Origin: Dermatemys mawii
Taxonomy: Eukaryota > Chordata > Testudines > Dermatemydidae
Assembly: GCA_007922305.1 (NCBI GenBank)
Contig: ML677374.1
Coordinates: 11,767,246-11,831,245, forward strand
Length of the DNA stretch: 64,000 nucleotides
Reading direction: 5' to 3'
Of the stretch, positions 1 through 11,503 are shown piece by piece. Position numbers and translations under genes: made by a program. Below the pieces are notes generated by a model, which worked only from the letters and a program-made list of their open reading frames with translations, was not told where the DNA came from and searched no databases. Each line of letters begins with the position of its first letter. Within the stretch, counting starts at the first letter, position 1.

Positions 1-426
1 AGCAACTGATTTTAATCTCATTTCCTGATCTGAGGAGGACCAGAGAAACCTAACTCTGTTAAAAAAAAATATGGGGTTGGCCACTTTGCCTGCTATCTTC
101 AAAGGAAAAGTTAATGATGTCTAAACAGATAGCAACTCTTTCCAGCTCTCTTTCACAAAGGCCCAGTTCTCAAAATACCAGATACTGTCTTCGACTCACT
201 GGTAAAGGAGAAAAACCTCTAGACCCTCACACAAGAAACACAAGTGAGGGGCAGAAATCAGAGCACAGCTCCATGCCAAGGAGGAAAAGCAATTGTCAAG
301 CGGGCCATTGCAAAGAACAACTCATTTACAAAGTGAAGTCCTCCACTTGGACACAGGCTCCAGTGAGACAGGGCAGACTAAAATGATGTCAGTGAACTGA
401 ACACAGACAGGAAGGATGGTCTTTTG
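1..426. other. Single-copy AT-rich DNA, nothing recognised
   Basis: No convincing coding sequence, RNA gene or repeat was seen. A 90-codon open frame at 114-386 has no recognisable domain and is of a length expected by chance. Confidence 0.5.
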
Positions 427-490
427 AGACTATAACACTGGATTAGAACTCAGGAGACTTTGGTTCAGGTCCCAGCTCTGCCCAGACTTT
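427..490 (+). repeat. MIR/CORE-type SINE, tRNA-like head fragment
   Basis: The sequence follows the familiar SINE head order: a 'ggattagaactcaggagac' box, then 'ggttcaggtcccagctctgcc'. It is truncated after the head and abuts a CR1 fragment. The family name rests on motif memory. Confidence 0.5.
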
Positions 491-494
491 GGTG

Positions 495-690
495 TGCACA
501 GTTCAAGAACGATGTTGATAAGCTGGAGATGGTTCAGAGAAGAGCCAGAAGAATGGCTAGGGATGAGAAATCTCACTTTATAGGAACAAACTCAAGGAGC
601 TCAATCTATTTATCTTAGTAAAGAAAAGGTTAAGGGGTGACTCCATTACAGTCTCTCTTTATAACATCCAGCATAGAGAGACTTTGATTT
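495..690 (+). mobile_element. CR1 LINE, 3'-terminal ORF2 fragment
   Basis: The stretch resembles the end of CR1 ORF2: 'gttgataagctggagatggt', 'cagagaagagccagaagaat', 'aaggagctcaatctatttat' and 'ggttaaggggtgactccatt'. The last two correspond to the KELNLF and RLRGDSI peptides of the CR1 reverse transcriptase C-terminus. It is short, frame-broken and 5'-truncated, as is usual for CR1. Confidence 0.75.
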
Positions 691-1230
691 TGGCACATCT
701 AAATGATAATAAATAATAATAGCACCCCAAATGGACAGCCACCAAACTTTGGGCACAGTCAAACTTTTTGCAGTGAGCCAAGCTGTGCTGTTATATCTGT
801 CACAGGCCCAATTCAAAACTCAGCGTGAGAACACGCCCAATCTTTAGGAAAATTCAGGTAAAAGTCAGGAAAAAAACAAGCTAAGCAGCTTTAGGAATGA
901 AGATAAAACAAAACACACGCAATGATTTGAAATAAGCCACAAAGTGTAGAACAAACTCCCCAAAGCCAGGCAAGTCCAAGTTAAATCCAACACTGCATAC
1001 ACCACCCATGCAGCCTTATGATGTCTGGTGTTTGCAGTGCAGGGATGCATTGCAGTCTGGTCAGACTGGGGGGCTTAGATACATGTTTATCAGCAGAAAT
1101 ATCTCAACAGATAGAAGAAACATGCAATACAGCTACTTGGCTCATGGAAAGCACCCTCTTTGAAGCACCTTCCAATTTTAGAAATTTTAATGCTATCCAG
1201 GATTTAATGTTGTAAACAGAAAATGGAGTC
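691..1230. other. Single-copy DNA, nothing recognised
   Basis: No domain-bearing frame, RNA gene or repeat stood out. The open frames here are 60-65 codons and unremarkable. Confidence 0.4.
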
Positions 1231-2637
1231 AGTCCTTTTATGGGTGTGACAAAGAGTCCTGTGGCACCTTAAAGACTAACTAAAATTTTTTTAGAGCATA
1301 AGCTTTCGTGGGCTAATACCCACTTCGTCGGATGCATGCAGTGGAAGTATCCAGGGGCAGGTATAAATAGGTAGGTAAGAACCAGGTGGGAGATAACAAG
1401 GTTAGTCCAATCAGGCTGAACCAGCTTGTTATCTCTAATCAGGGAGGGTGAGGTGTTCCTCTAGCAGCTGAACTGGAGGTGTGAATAGCGAGAGAAGAGA
1501 AGCTGCTTTTGTAGTTAGCTAGCCATTCAAAATCTCTATTCAGTCCCAAATTGATTGTGTCAAATTTGCAAATGAATTGCAGCTCTGCAGTCTCTCTTTG
1601 CAGTCTGGACTTGAAGTTTTTTTGCTGCAAAATGCTGACCTTTAAATCTTCTATGGTGTGTCCGGTGAGGTTGAAGTGCTCTCCTACAGGTTTTTGAATA
1701 TTGCCATTCCTGATATCTGATTTGTGTCCATTTATCCTTTTTCGTAGGGACTGTCCAGTTTGGCCGATGTACATAGCAGAGGGACATTGCTGGCACATAA
1801 TGGCGTATATTACATTGGTAGATGTGCAGGTGAATGAACCAGTGATGGTGTGGCTGATCTGGTTTGGTCCTGTGATGGTGTTGCTGGTGTAGATGTGTGG
1901 GCAGAGTTGGCATCGAGGTTTATTGCATGGATTGGTTCCTGAGTTAGAGTTATTATGGCGCGGTGTGCTGTTGCTGGTGAGAATATGCTTGAGGTTGGCA
2001 GGTTGTCTGTAGGCCAGGACTGGCCTGCCTCCCAAGGCCTGTGAAAGTGAGGGATTGTTGTCCAGGATGGGTTGTAGATCACTGATGATGCGTTGGAGAG
2101 GTTTTAACTGAGGACTGTAGGTGATGGCCAGTGGTGTTCTGTTGTTTTCTTTCTTGGGCTTATCTCGCAGCAGCAGGCTTCTGGGTACACGTCTGGCTCT
2201 GTTGATCTGTGTCCTTATTTCCTTGTGCGGGTATTGTAGTTTTGAGAAAGCTTGGTGGAGATCTTGTAGGTGTTGGTCTCTGTCTGAGGGGTTGGAGCAA
2301 ATACGATTGTACCTCAGTGCTTGGCTGTAGACAATGGATCGTGTGGTGTGCCCGGGGTGGAAGCTGGTGGCATGAAGGTAGGCATAGCTGTCGGTAGGTT
2401 TTCGGTATAGGGTGGTGTTGATGTGGCCGTCATTAATTTGCACCGTGGTGTCCAGGAAGTGGACCTCCCGTGTAGACTGGTCCAGGCTGAGGTGGATGGT
2501 GGGGTGGAAGCTGTTGAAATCATGGTGGAATTCTTCCAGAGTTTCTTTCCCATGGGTCCAGATGATGAAGATGTCATCAATGTAGCGTAGATAGAGGAGG
2601 GGCGTGAGTGAACGAGATTTGAGGAAGTCCTTTTATG
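1231..2637 (-). mobile_element. Penelope-like element (PLE-1), 5'-truncated, with 12-bp TSD
   Basis: A minus-strand PLE occupies 1243-2625. The 12-mer agtccttttatg lies immediately outside both ends (1231-1242 and 2626-2637) and reads as a target-site duplication. The 3' end (1246-1330 on the plus strand) carries the terminal block 'gacaaagagtcctgtggcac' followed by 'ataagctttcgtgggctaat', which recurs in the short PLE insertions at 2.7 and 46.0 kb. The 5' end breaks off within the reverse-transcriptase domain, so this is a dead-on-arrival copy. Confidence 0.85.
1439..2625 (-). pseudogene. PLE reverse transcriptase-GIY-YIG endonuclease, 5'-truncated ORF
   Basis: PLE proteins copy element RNA into DNA with a telomerase-like reverse transcriptase and nick the target with a GIY-YIG nuclease. 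One minus-strand frame is open from the truncation point (about 2625) to the stop at 1439, roughly 395 codons. In order it shows the catalytic RT motif YIDDIF (codons near 2568-2584), a thumb/connector region (FLDTTVQINDGH, LYRKPTDSYAYLH), a Cys-rich linker (CNKPRCQLCPH, CQQC), then a GIY-YIG module with VIYAI (near 1807-1822) and MYIGQTGQSLRKRINGHKSD (near 1715-1780). The frame can be read upstream past the usual M start. The palm and fingers N-terminal to YIDD are missing because the insertion is 5'-truncated, so no active enzyme is expected. The absence of internal stops suggests a fairly young insertion. Confidence 0.85.
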
Positions 2638-2718
2638 ATCTTCCTGTCCATGGCATTGTGAAGGGAACCGCCTTGTCATTTAACCCTCTCTGCCAAGACC
2701 TTATCTACACCAACAAAT

Positions 2719-2870
2719 AGTACCAGAATCAGAGAGGTAGCCGTGCTAGTCTGAATCTGCAGAAGTGACAAAGAGTCCTGTGGCACCTACAAGACTAAAA
2801 GAAGTATTGAAGCATAAGCTTTCGTGGGCTAATAACCAAAGGGTATTAGCCCACGAAAGCGTATGCTTCA
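2719..2870 (+). mobile_element. Short PLE terminal-repeat insertion with foldback end
   Basis: A short copy of the PLE terminal block begins 'agaatcagagaggtagccgt' and runs through 'gacaaagagtcctgtggcac'. It then folds back on itself: arms 2808-2834 and 2844-2870 are complementary at 26 of 27 positions around a 9-base loop. No clean TSD was found; a shared 'agtac' on each side is too short to trust. Confidence 0.75.
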
Positions 2871-3274
2871 AAAAGTACTAGGTTATCTTTGGTATTTAAA
2901 TCAATTTAAACTGGCGCAGAAGACTGTGTGGACCCTCTGATTTTGTTTTAAGAATGATTTATTTGACCTAAGAGAAACCAAAATAAGGCACCCAAATGGA
3001 AACATGAGTGTCCACATGTGAAGTTGCATCAATATAACTAAAACTGGTTTAAAATCAAATCCTGAGTTAGTGCTAAATTAGCCCCAAGAGGTTCACGTTG
3101 CTCGTTCTCACAGTGTCAGAGCTTAAATTTCAGGCACAATCTCTGATTTTTCACCTAAAAGAAGAGTATGAAGGTATACACACTTGACACTACACTACAG
3201 GTGACATTCAGTAGACAGAACGTTCTACCAATGATGTGGTACATTAATATTACTAAATTATTATTTATGTGCAT
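2871..3274. other. Single-copy DNA, nothing recognised
   Basis: No repeat or coding signal was recognised. Confidence 0.4.
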
Positions 3275-3278
3275 TGCA

Positions 3279-3560
3279 GTGACGCCTAGAGGCTCAATTA
3301 TGGACCAGTGTGCCAGGCTCTGTACAAACAAAGACCAAGAGGGTCTCTGCCCCAAGCTGTTTGCACTCTAATAACGTTCAACCTTCTTTTGCATAGACTC
3401 TTTCACACAAACATTACTCACGAGTCTCAGAAAAACCTCATGACGTGGAGAGAATGGTATTATAGACATTTTACAGAAGGGCAAGTTAAGGCAGAGAAAG
3501 GAATCATGAGGCAGAGCGAAGAACCAAAACCAGGTGTCTGGACTTGCAGTTTCAGGATAG
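3279..3560 (-). repeat. MIR/CORE-type SINE, reverse orientation
   Basis: The reversed SINE tail is seen as 'gcctagaggctcaattatgg', 'gtgccaggctctgtacaaac' and 'gtctctgccccaagctgttt'. It is followed by degraded 'acattttacagaagggcaag' and 'gcagagcgaagaaccaaaac', the complements of the usual 'ctgtaaaat' and 'ccagctctgc' boxes. Divergence is high. Confidence 0.6.
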
Positions 3561-3689
3561 GCAGGGTTCCTTTCTCACACATAATCCTTAAAGTTATTTC
3601 TGCCCAGTGCCATCACTATAAAAAAACACCTGAGTCTACTTGGTGCTTTGGAAACCTGTGTAATCCATTGAGCTCAGGCATGGATATTA

Positions 3690-6330
3690 GTGGACTATTC
3701 TGTGGGGAGATATAATGGAATCAGGAAAACATGGGAAGGACTTTTAAAAAAATGATTATTTTTGGAGGGAAGGCTTTGGCTGGTACAGATCCATAAAACC
3801 TTTTGAGGTAGTACGGAGAAGCTTAATCTTGGGATGACACCTGACATCTTTGCCAGAATTATGATGTTCGTATCCAACAGGCCTGAAAAGTGATATGTGC
3901 CCTCGACATATGACCTGAGCAAATGTGAAGGCAATTTTATCGTGGACGTAAATAAAATAAATTCTAACTGACAGCCCTGAGGATGGGAGGGGGAAATGGA
4001 GTGGCCCTGTGTTGTCCCCCTTTAGTTAAAACCCTTTGGACTTTGCCTTAATCTCACTGCAGACGACTGTTGATTCAAAGGGTGATATTTGCTTGTAATC
4101 TTTCCTTGGAAAGTAATTAGTTTCCATTTAGAGGGATGACAAATTGATCAGGCAGGAATCTCACTGAGCTCTGAATTGAAGCTAAACTATGGTGTCTGGG
4201 GCTCTGGCAAGTCGGGTTTGTAAGTCTGTCAATGCATTTTACAGTTTCAAAATTCAATCACCCAACAGCAGGCGAGGAAAGACATGGCTCCAAGTGTCGG
4301 GGGGGGGGGGGGGAGAGAACCCACCAAAGCCAACACTTCCTCCTGCAAGTTCATTATCGCCTCTCTAAACCATGACTGTGGTGTGAAATGGGTTAGGCGC
4401 ATGGATGCCTCTGTTAACGGCCAAAGAAAAAAAAGTCGCACATCATTAGGAATGGAATAAACGATACCGAGGCACAGAGCAGAAATGATTTGATTAGCAA
4501 TTTCCAGTTTTGAAAAGACCTGGAAGAGAACCAAATGACTATACAGAAGGTGTGATGGAGTTCTTAATTGCTGTAACTGCACAGGGAGACTCGATGATTT
4601 GTGACATATAATACAGCACAGTACGCTAACGCTAATAACTGTTAATTAACTGCAGCAATGATATACTCTCAAAATGCACATACAAGTTACCATAATTTCT
4701 AGATTAAAAGCTGCACTGTTAGAAGCCAGAGGCAGGGAGAAAAAGGGTGATGAGGGAGGGAGAAGAGGAACAGGGTGGTTTTTTTTAACCTTCTTTGAGC
4801 ACGGTTCACATCCCACCCAGAGCAAAACAGCCAGAAAACACTAGGAAAAAAAAAATTCCTGCTGAAATGTGAAATGGTTCCTGAATGAACCTCTCCCCCC
4901 AGAGAAGCAGTTATTAATTCTGAAAGGCTGCTGTTGCACCAGGCCATCTGGCTGTGCTGTAAAGAGCTCAGTAGCTGCTGCTGAGCAAAGATTCCTGTCG
5001 GATCCCATTTGCCCCAGGGACACTGTTCACTTGAAATTTTGAAATTTCTTTCTGGTCCCTGGTCCTGTTTGTGGGTTTGGGGTTTTGTTGTTGTTGTTGT
5101 GTTTGTCGCAGGAGTTGGTTGTGCTGTCCCCTGCAAACACAGTTCTGTTGGAGGCCTTCTGTAAGCTTGGAGACAGCAGTCTTTTCTAAGTGATGCCAAG
5201 AAGCTAGCGTTCCTCTGGCTCCTAGTAGCAATGCTGTACATTAGACTGGAAGGTAGTACTCAGCAAAAGCTGCTGGATTGATAGCCCTGGAGACTGAAGG
5301 CCTCTATTTATCCATCCAGCAGATAGAGCACAGAAACTTCCTCACATTGCCCCATGCCAATATGGCTAGGCTGGGATCAGGTGACACTAATTTTGTGTCT
5401 GGAAATTGCTAAAAGATTTTCTCTTTGAGATCAGTAGTACTGAAGAGGAATGTAAGACAGGTGTCAGGAGAGAAAATTATTAATGTAGAGTTTCTGACCA
5501 TTACTTAAAATACATTTGGCCCGTTTCCCCTCCAAATTTCTTTCAGATGTAACAGATCTTTAGAAAGTCTCTTTAAATATTTTAGTCAAAGCAAAGAAAA
5601 CCAAACACCTCAGTTACCCTGAGGCTGGGAAAGATAACAGGTTTATTGCTTCTATTGGTGCATCCATTGTAATGTACTCCATCTGCATCTGTCCCAATGG
5701 ACAAGGTAAGGCAGGTGGTCCATATCTTTGAAGGTATTGCTCTCTGTTTCACGGTAGGACAAGTTCAAATCTGAACCCTCCGATAATTATATTGGAAGAA
5801 TGGAAAAAACACACAAACTTGGGTTTCAGTGTCAGTGTTGACTGGTATGAGCTGAGCTACAGGTTACAGAAGAAATAAGAAACACGCACAAAACAAAGGA
5901 AAGAAGAGAAACACAAAAATAAGCCTCACTGGCGTCTATGCCCTTTATATTCTCACATATTGAGAGTATGTGTGAATGGTTTGTCAACACATACAGATTA
6001 CCCATCTCCATAGCATCCACGTGCTACTGCCATGACATGTATCACTGGTAGTCCTATGAGTCTAATACACTGCAAGCCTATGAAATGAAGGCATATCTTG
6101 TAAGGCACTTGGGCTTAAGGGTATCTGTAATCAGGACTCACTTGTGTGATGAGCACATGGGTCTTTTCAAGTATTATTGCTCCAATTACAGTGTTTTCAA
6201 CCTGAGAAGCTAATTCTCAACACACTAGCATTGGCTGCATGAGTACAATGGAGGGAAAGAAGAACAGGTCTCCTTTTTATCTTGATATCAGAGCTACAGC
6301 AAATAGTACCAGTAAACAAAAAAAAAAAAG
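3690..6330. other. Single-copy DNA with simple tracts
   Basis: No gene was recognised. It holds a 15-base poly-G run (4299-4313) and a GTT tract near 5084-5100. The longest open frame (180 codons, minus strand, 4699-5241) is low-complexity in its middle and has no recognisable domain. Parts of 4,100-5,250 look less decayed than their surroundings, which cannot be judged without alignment. Confidence 0.4.
4299..4313. repeat. Poly-G homopolymer (15 G)
   Basis: Fifteen uninterrupted G residues, followed by gagag. Such runs are prone to sequencing and replication length error. Confidence 0.95.
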
Positions 6331-6334
6331 TTTT

Positions 6335-6600
6335 TATATTTCACAGAATCATAGGCATGAAAGTAAAACATGGCCTGTTAGGTCAGATATCTTCTCTGCC
6401 TTCAGGGCCAGTACAGGATTATTCCCTGTAACATGTTCTTCAGTGCTCTGGCCAAATGTTAATAACTCATGGAATGGTTTTTCTACCACTTCCCTTGGTA
6501 TGACATTTCCCCTTTTTATTTAATCTCTGTCTCTTCCTACTGCTCCCAGTGATCATATCACTCCCAGTTTTGCTCTGGTGACGACTCTCTCTAAATAATA
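6335..6600 (-). mobile_element. Old CR1-like LINE 3' fragment, reverse orientation
   Basis: It begins 'cacagaatcataggcatgaa', the reversed CR1 3' end, and continues with 'tggcctgttaggtcagatat'. The remainder is a worn version of the CR1 3' region that is better preserved at 46.25-46.85 kb. Confidence 0.5.
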
Positions 6601-6831
6601 TTTTCCTTACACACTAACAAGTACTTTTAACAGACAGATTTAAATCTGACATAAACGCTCTGTATAAAGGTCCATACGCTAGATATATATTTAATAACCC
6701 CCAAGGGACAAAAATGCTTCTGTAACCACTAAAATGCATCCTTTGGGGATAAGTCAGCCTTGAGTAAAAGATTCTTAAAGACATTTTGTATGACAGCAAA
6801 GTCCCTTTGAAAGTCTCAGATGCCATTATAA

Positions 6832-6852
6832 AGAGGAGGAGGAGGAGGAGGA
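6832..6852. repeat. (AGG)n microsatellite
   Basis: About seven tandem agg units. Confidence 0.9.
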
Positions 6853-7089
6853 CTGTAATGCACTTTAAAAAAATCAAGAATAATTAGCCTCATGTATTAC
6901 TGTTTTGTCATAAGATCTAAGTGATAAGTGATCCAAATTGCACGATTCTGAGTAATCATACATGCTAGTGTTAAAAAAAAGACAAAGTAAACCTGCGCAT
7001 TCTGCAGTTGTGTTGTGCTATATTAATGAAAGAAACTGTGAACATAAATGTTTGGGGTATGTGATTACCAATATGGAGTCAGAAAAAGG

Positions 7090-7168
7090 ACAAAAGGCTT
7101 GATTCTGCCCTCAATTATATTGGTGTAAATCTGAAGTAATTCCCCTGATGCCAATGGTATTACTCCAG
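7090..7168. repeat. Interspersed palindromic repeat of the 'ggtgtaaatc' type
   Basis: The stretch reads 'gattctgccctcaattatat', 'tggtgtaaatctgaagtaat' and 'gccaatggtattactccaga'. The same word set recurs at many places in the window. The hAT-like element inserted into its right end. Confidence 0.45.
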
Positions 7169-7923
7169 ATCAATGGTTCCCAAAGTGAGGTCTGTGAAAC
7201 CCTGGGGTTCGCAAAATGTTACAGGGAGTTCTCGGGAAAAAATTCCCTAATGGTGGATAGAGCTGTCCCTAGGGACCCGGGCAGCACGGGGCCAGCAGCC
7301 CAGAGCCCCTGGACTTCCAAGAGCTAAGCAGATCAAAGCAAGCATCTCTATCACCCTGAGGAGGTTTAAACCTCAAGACTCCTTATCAAAAATGGAAAGG
7401 GAGGTGGTTATTTTTTGCTGTTTTTAAAATTAAATAGGCAGCTAGCATTGTTTTTAAATTTATTATAAAGAACAAGCTTAAGCTTTGTTGTAACATGTGA
7501 TGTTGGCCTGGACTGCTCAAGACCTGAATGCTTCTGTACAAGGAACAATTTGAGTTGGCTTCTCAAACACCTTCCCGCTGCTTCACAGCCGATATTCCTT
7601 GATGAAAGAGAAACTTTGTCTTATAACTGGCTTATTCAAAGTGATACAAGCTACGAAAGTGAGATCTTGGAAGAGTGTTGCCATTTTCATAATGTAATAA
7701 AAATACTGTAATGATAAATAATTCAGTAATAATACATAGTGTGTAATAAGAATGTCATAAAAACAAATTTTATATTTCCAAGATCAGTGCTTTTATAATT
7801 TATACTGAGGTAAAGGAGACAATCTCTGGAAATATTTATATTTAGAAAGGGGGTTCGCGCGTCTTGACATTTTAATGAAAGGGGTTCACTGGTTGTTAAA
7901 GTTTGGGAACCACTGCTCCAGGT
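7163..7923. mobile_element. Non-autonomous hAT-like DNA transposon, 745 bp, 8-bp TSD
   Basis: The element 7171-7915 starts caatggttcccaaagt and ends gtttgggaaccactg. These are inverted termini of about 15 bp with a few mismatches, of the cagtggttcccaaac type common in vertebrate hAT elements. The flanking octamers ctccagat (7163-7170) and ctccaggt (7916-7923) match at 7 of 8 positions, as expected for a hAT target-site duplication. The interior is AT-rich and has no transposase frame. Confidence 0.8.
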
Positions 7924-8210
7924 CAACACCATTTCAGCATTCCCTCTCATAGGTCCTTCATTATAGTTCCGAAGTTACCTAGGTTCCACACAAATTGTCT
8001 GTCCCCTCAGCAATTTTACTGCTGAAAATTATTCACATCTGGAATAAAGAATTATGAAGCTGAGGTTAGAGTCATTCACATTAAAGGAAGGAGTCCCATA
8101 GCATTTTAAGTACCAATAAGTTGTTCATTTTCCTCTTTTTGGATCTGTATCATGCCTTATGTTCCAAACATGGGCTGTGGTATGTTAAGAGAGACAAATA
8201 TAGAGGGGTA

Positions 8211-8290
8211 TCTTCAAAGGCATAAAGGGGAGTTAGGCACCCAACCTAAAGTCAATGGGAGTTGGGTGTCTAACTTGCATTTTTGTCTCT
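8211..8290. repeat. Interspersed foldback repeat ('agttaggcacccaac' type)
   Basis: 'agttaggcacccaac' is followed, after 'ctaaagtcaatgg', by its near-complement 'gttgggtgtctaact'. This gives a stem of about 15 bp with outer extension (caaaggcat and its partner). A decayed copy of a similar repeat may lie at 18043-18110. Confidence 0.55.
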
Positions 8291-8439
8291 CCCATAACTC
8301 AGAATAGATTTCCACTCACAGGATGAAACTCACCCCTGTGCAGAAGGCCAATAAAAGGTCTGGTGCTTAAGTCCCATTTAAGCTGTATTTTGAGCACTCA
8401 ACTAATGTATATAGATTTTATGCTAGCCATTTGCACAGG

Positions 8440-9200
8440 ATGAACTTCACTCATAATATTCCAGCTGGAACTCCTTTGTGATGTCACAAGAAAATGCCTC
8501 TGGGTCACAGCAGCACATTCTGTGCTAGCTGTACGAAATGTGCTAGTTTCCTCATCAACTACAATTAAACTGTTTTTTCTCCTCCAGATGAAAGCAAATA
8601 TTTTCTATTAAGATTTGTTTTAACCAGAAGTACACCAAATAAAAGCAAGAGAAATATTTGAGGGTTGTGGTGATTGGGGTATGCATAGAAAATTAATGCT
8701 TCAACATATATAATATGCTTAATCTTTTGTGGCAACTTTTTTACATTTGTAAGAGTTATGGATTTTAAAAGTCACAGCTAAGATTGCTTAATGAGCATTC
8801 ACCACCCTGGCAGTGGAAGCAGGGCTGATGTGGTTTAGTCAGCTGTTAGCTTTATTGCCTCTCTTCTGTACTAAAAGTGACAAGTTGAACACATTATAGA
8901 GAGCTCAGATGTGTTATGTAGATGAAGCCTGCAGCAATATCTGCCTGCTCTCTATTATTTATGATGTCTATATAATACAATGGACTGAGATTTAAGCCAT
9001 TGTGATGCAGTTTGTTTTCCAGGGTTCTAAAGTACAGCACATTTTACAGAGAATTGCATCTCTGTTACATATTAATCAAATCCATCTTACATGCAGCTCT
9101 TACACTGTAAACTAAAGGGAAAGAAAGATTAAAGCGCTTGGCTTTTCCTCAGCTGTCAAGGACTTGCAATAAAATAATAATAAGAGCTTCTAAATAATGT
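8440..9200. other. Candidate conserved non-coding element block
   Basis: There are no repeat scars, no coding frame and dense A/T-rich homeodomain-like words (attaatcaaatc, ttaatgag). The stretch 8770-9190 in particular has the texture of vertebrate conserved non-coding DNA. This is an impression from composition and motif density only; conservation cannot be seen in one sequence. Confidence 0.3.
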
Positions 9201-9949
9201 GTGTGTGACAGGCCTTTGCTCAGTTGTACAGTCCTTTATGGAGGTTAACTACAAAATAAGTTCCAGTGAGTGATTGGAAACAGGCGTGTGTGCAAGGCTA
9301 TAATGCCAACCCCTGCATAATTCTTTGCAAAGTTCATTTGCAGAATTTCTCCCAACTTGATAAGGCAGAGTTGTTGCCGCTCCAATTGTTCCGCAGCGGC
9401 ATGCAGTGATCAGTGCGTCCTGCCCAAGTTTACAAATCCCTGTCCTTTTGAACTCACCTTCATCTGTGGCCCATTAATGCAGAAAGCTAAATTCCAGGCA
9501 CAAAAATCAGACTCTCCCCCACATCCCCAACCTTTCATTCTGGAAGTCATGGGAAAGTTATTTTATTACAGAATATATAAAACTCTGTAGAGGTCTGTGG
9601 TTTCGGATTTTTCTTTTTCATCATTATTTGGGTTTTGAAGATCAAGATGTGGAATTTTTAACAAAAGCCTGAAAAGACTGGAAGTTTTTATGATAGTATG
9701 AATTGCGGCATTTATTGGATTGTTTTTCCTCCCACCAGATTTTTCTGCCAGGCTGCCTTTTAAAAGTTCATAAGTCTGCTCTGCCTTATTATCCCCACAA
9801 CAGTTGGGCTCAACATGTCATGGCTTGCAGGTGGTCTGCCTGCTTCTCATCATGTTATTTAGATGCTATTCAGTGTGTCAAATGCACAGAAGAGAAGCAG
9901 CACAGGCACCTAAAAAAGGAGCCATTGGGGCCATTAGAACTTTCTCTGC

Positions 9950-10145
9950 TGGTGAACCACTGTCAGAGTGCAGGACTGGGAATCAGAGGCATGCATAGGT
10001 TTTATTCCAGCCTATGTCAATGACCGTCCGTGTAACCTTAGGCAAGTCACATCATCTCTCTGTATGAAGGTTCCACTCTTTACTTAACCCTTTGAAATCC
10101 AGAGATGAAAAGTGCTACATAAGCGATAAGTGCCACTCTTATTAG
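9950..10145 (+). repeat. MIR/CORE-type SINE
   Basis: Ordered SINE boxes are visible: 'gcaggactgggaatcagag', 'taaccttaggcaagtcacat', 'catctctctgtatgaag', then 'gatgaaaagtgctacataag'. The core 'ggcaagtcac' is diagnostic of MIR-like elements. Confidence 0.7.
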
Positions 10146-11478
10146 GAACTGTGTAATAACTGAAAGGAAATAGAAGGTGATATGTTAAGTATATTCAAAA
10201 AAAGGGAAATATTCCTTTGCATGTTGCACAGGTAAGTTAACCTGCAGAATCCATTTGGGAGAGTCATCACTGGGTCATCTTAAGTTGCTGCAAAGTTCAG
10301 ATCTGGAGTCTGAACACCTCGAAGTTCAGTGGCCTTCGGAGCTGGGGCTTTGCTTATAAAGATGAGGCCATTTGAAAAAAAAAATTATCCAGATCTTGGT
10401 TTGTGTATTAATATCCCTGAACTTTAATGATATTTGGACCTAGAATTTTGGTTCAGGTTCACCTCTAAATCAAATAGTGTGGGGGGATTTTTAAAATGTT
10501 TGATAATTTTAGGACAGATAACATCTGTATTGTAGTTATGCTCTTTAAGATAATGGAAAAGGCAGATAAATGCCATCTTTAGGGCATAAGATGACCGCTG
10601 GAGGGTCAGGAAGAAATCCTGCCCTACATCTCTATAGCATAGTACAAATGTCTCAGGTGCAGTATTCTGAACATTCTTCTGAAACATCAGGTTTTGGCTC
10701 AGTGATGTAATGCAATATGGCAACTGCTAGGTTTGTTCTGAAAGAACTGTCCTACAAGGCTGCTGTGGATTTTCCAAGGGTCATGGCGGTATTTTGAGAC
10801 TATGGTCAAAAGAAGATACTACTTTCCAACGTCTCTGGTTTCTCTTCTAGCATACCTAGTCTCAGTTACTCAGAGAATCCTGAGTACTTTTGTTTTTGAT
10901 TTCACAGCATGTTTATATGCAGTGATATCCTCGTTTGAAGTCTGGGACTCCTCAGGAGTTTGCAGATGTTGCAGCTACCTCAGCATTATCAGTCTGAGGG
11001 GGTTTGATTTTATATACTTTTTTTATCTGTTAGTATCTGGAAAAAAAATTAACAAGTCTAAGCTAACTCCTTCTCCTGTGTCTCCCCCTGCATCTGGTCT
11101 TGCTTCATCTCCCACTGAAACCCATTTTCTGCCAGTGTAATGCCAACTACTGGCTTCAGTGGACTCACTCCAGCATTACAATGGTTGTAAAGGAAAGAAG
11201 AATTGGGCCTATTTCAGAGTAAGAATTTTCTTTATAATTATGGGTTATATAGCACTGGGCACAAAGGAAGCACTGAGGAAATAACTGACAATGAATGAAA
11301 AGAATCCTGACTCTTTAGGCCTGCCTTGTCCACGGTGTAGTCATTTAAGCTTTAGCAAAGTGAGTATAAAACAGATCTTTAATAGGATTTTCATGCAACT
11401 GATAGTAATTCTAGACTAGTGCCTCTACTTCACTGTGTAGCTCATTAGGTTGCCAATTCTCATGACATTTGCTAGTTT

Positions 11479-11503
11479 TTTTGTTTGTTTGTTTGTTTGT
11501 TTT
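11479..11503. repeat. (TTTG)n microsatellite
   Basis: About five tandem tttg units. Confidence 0.9.

Noticed and set aside
2121..2397. Plus-strand frames across PLE-1
   Set aside because: Antisense shadows of the RT-endonuclease frame.
1231..2880. Reading 1246-1330 and 2767-2834 as paired direct terminal repeats of one PLE
   Set aside because: The 12-bp duplication at 1231 and 2626 places the end of PLE-1 at 2625, so the 2.7-kb block is a separate insertion.
4699..5241. 180-codon minus-strand frame
   Set aside because: It includes a Gln/Thr/Asn run from a GTT microsatellite, has no domain, and its composition looks like chance translation.
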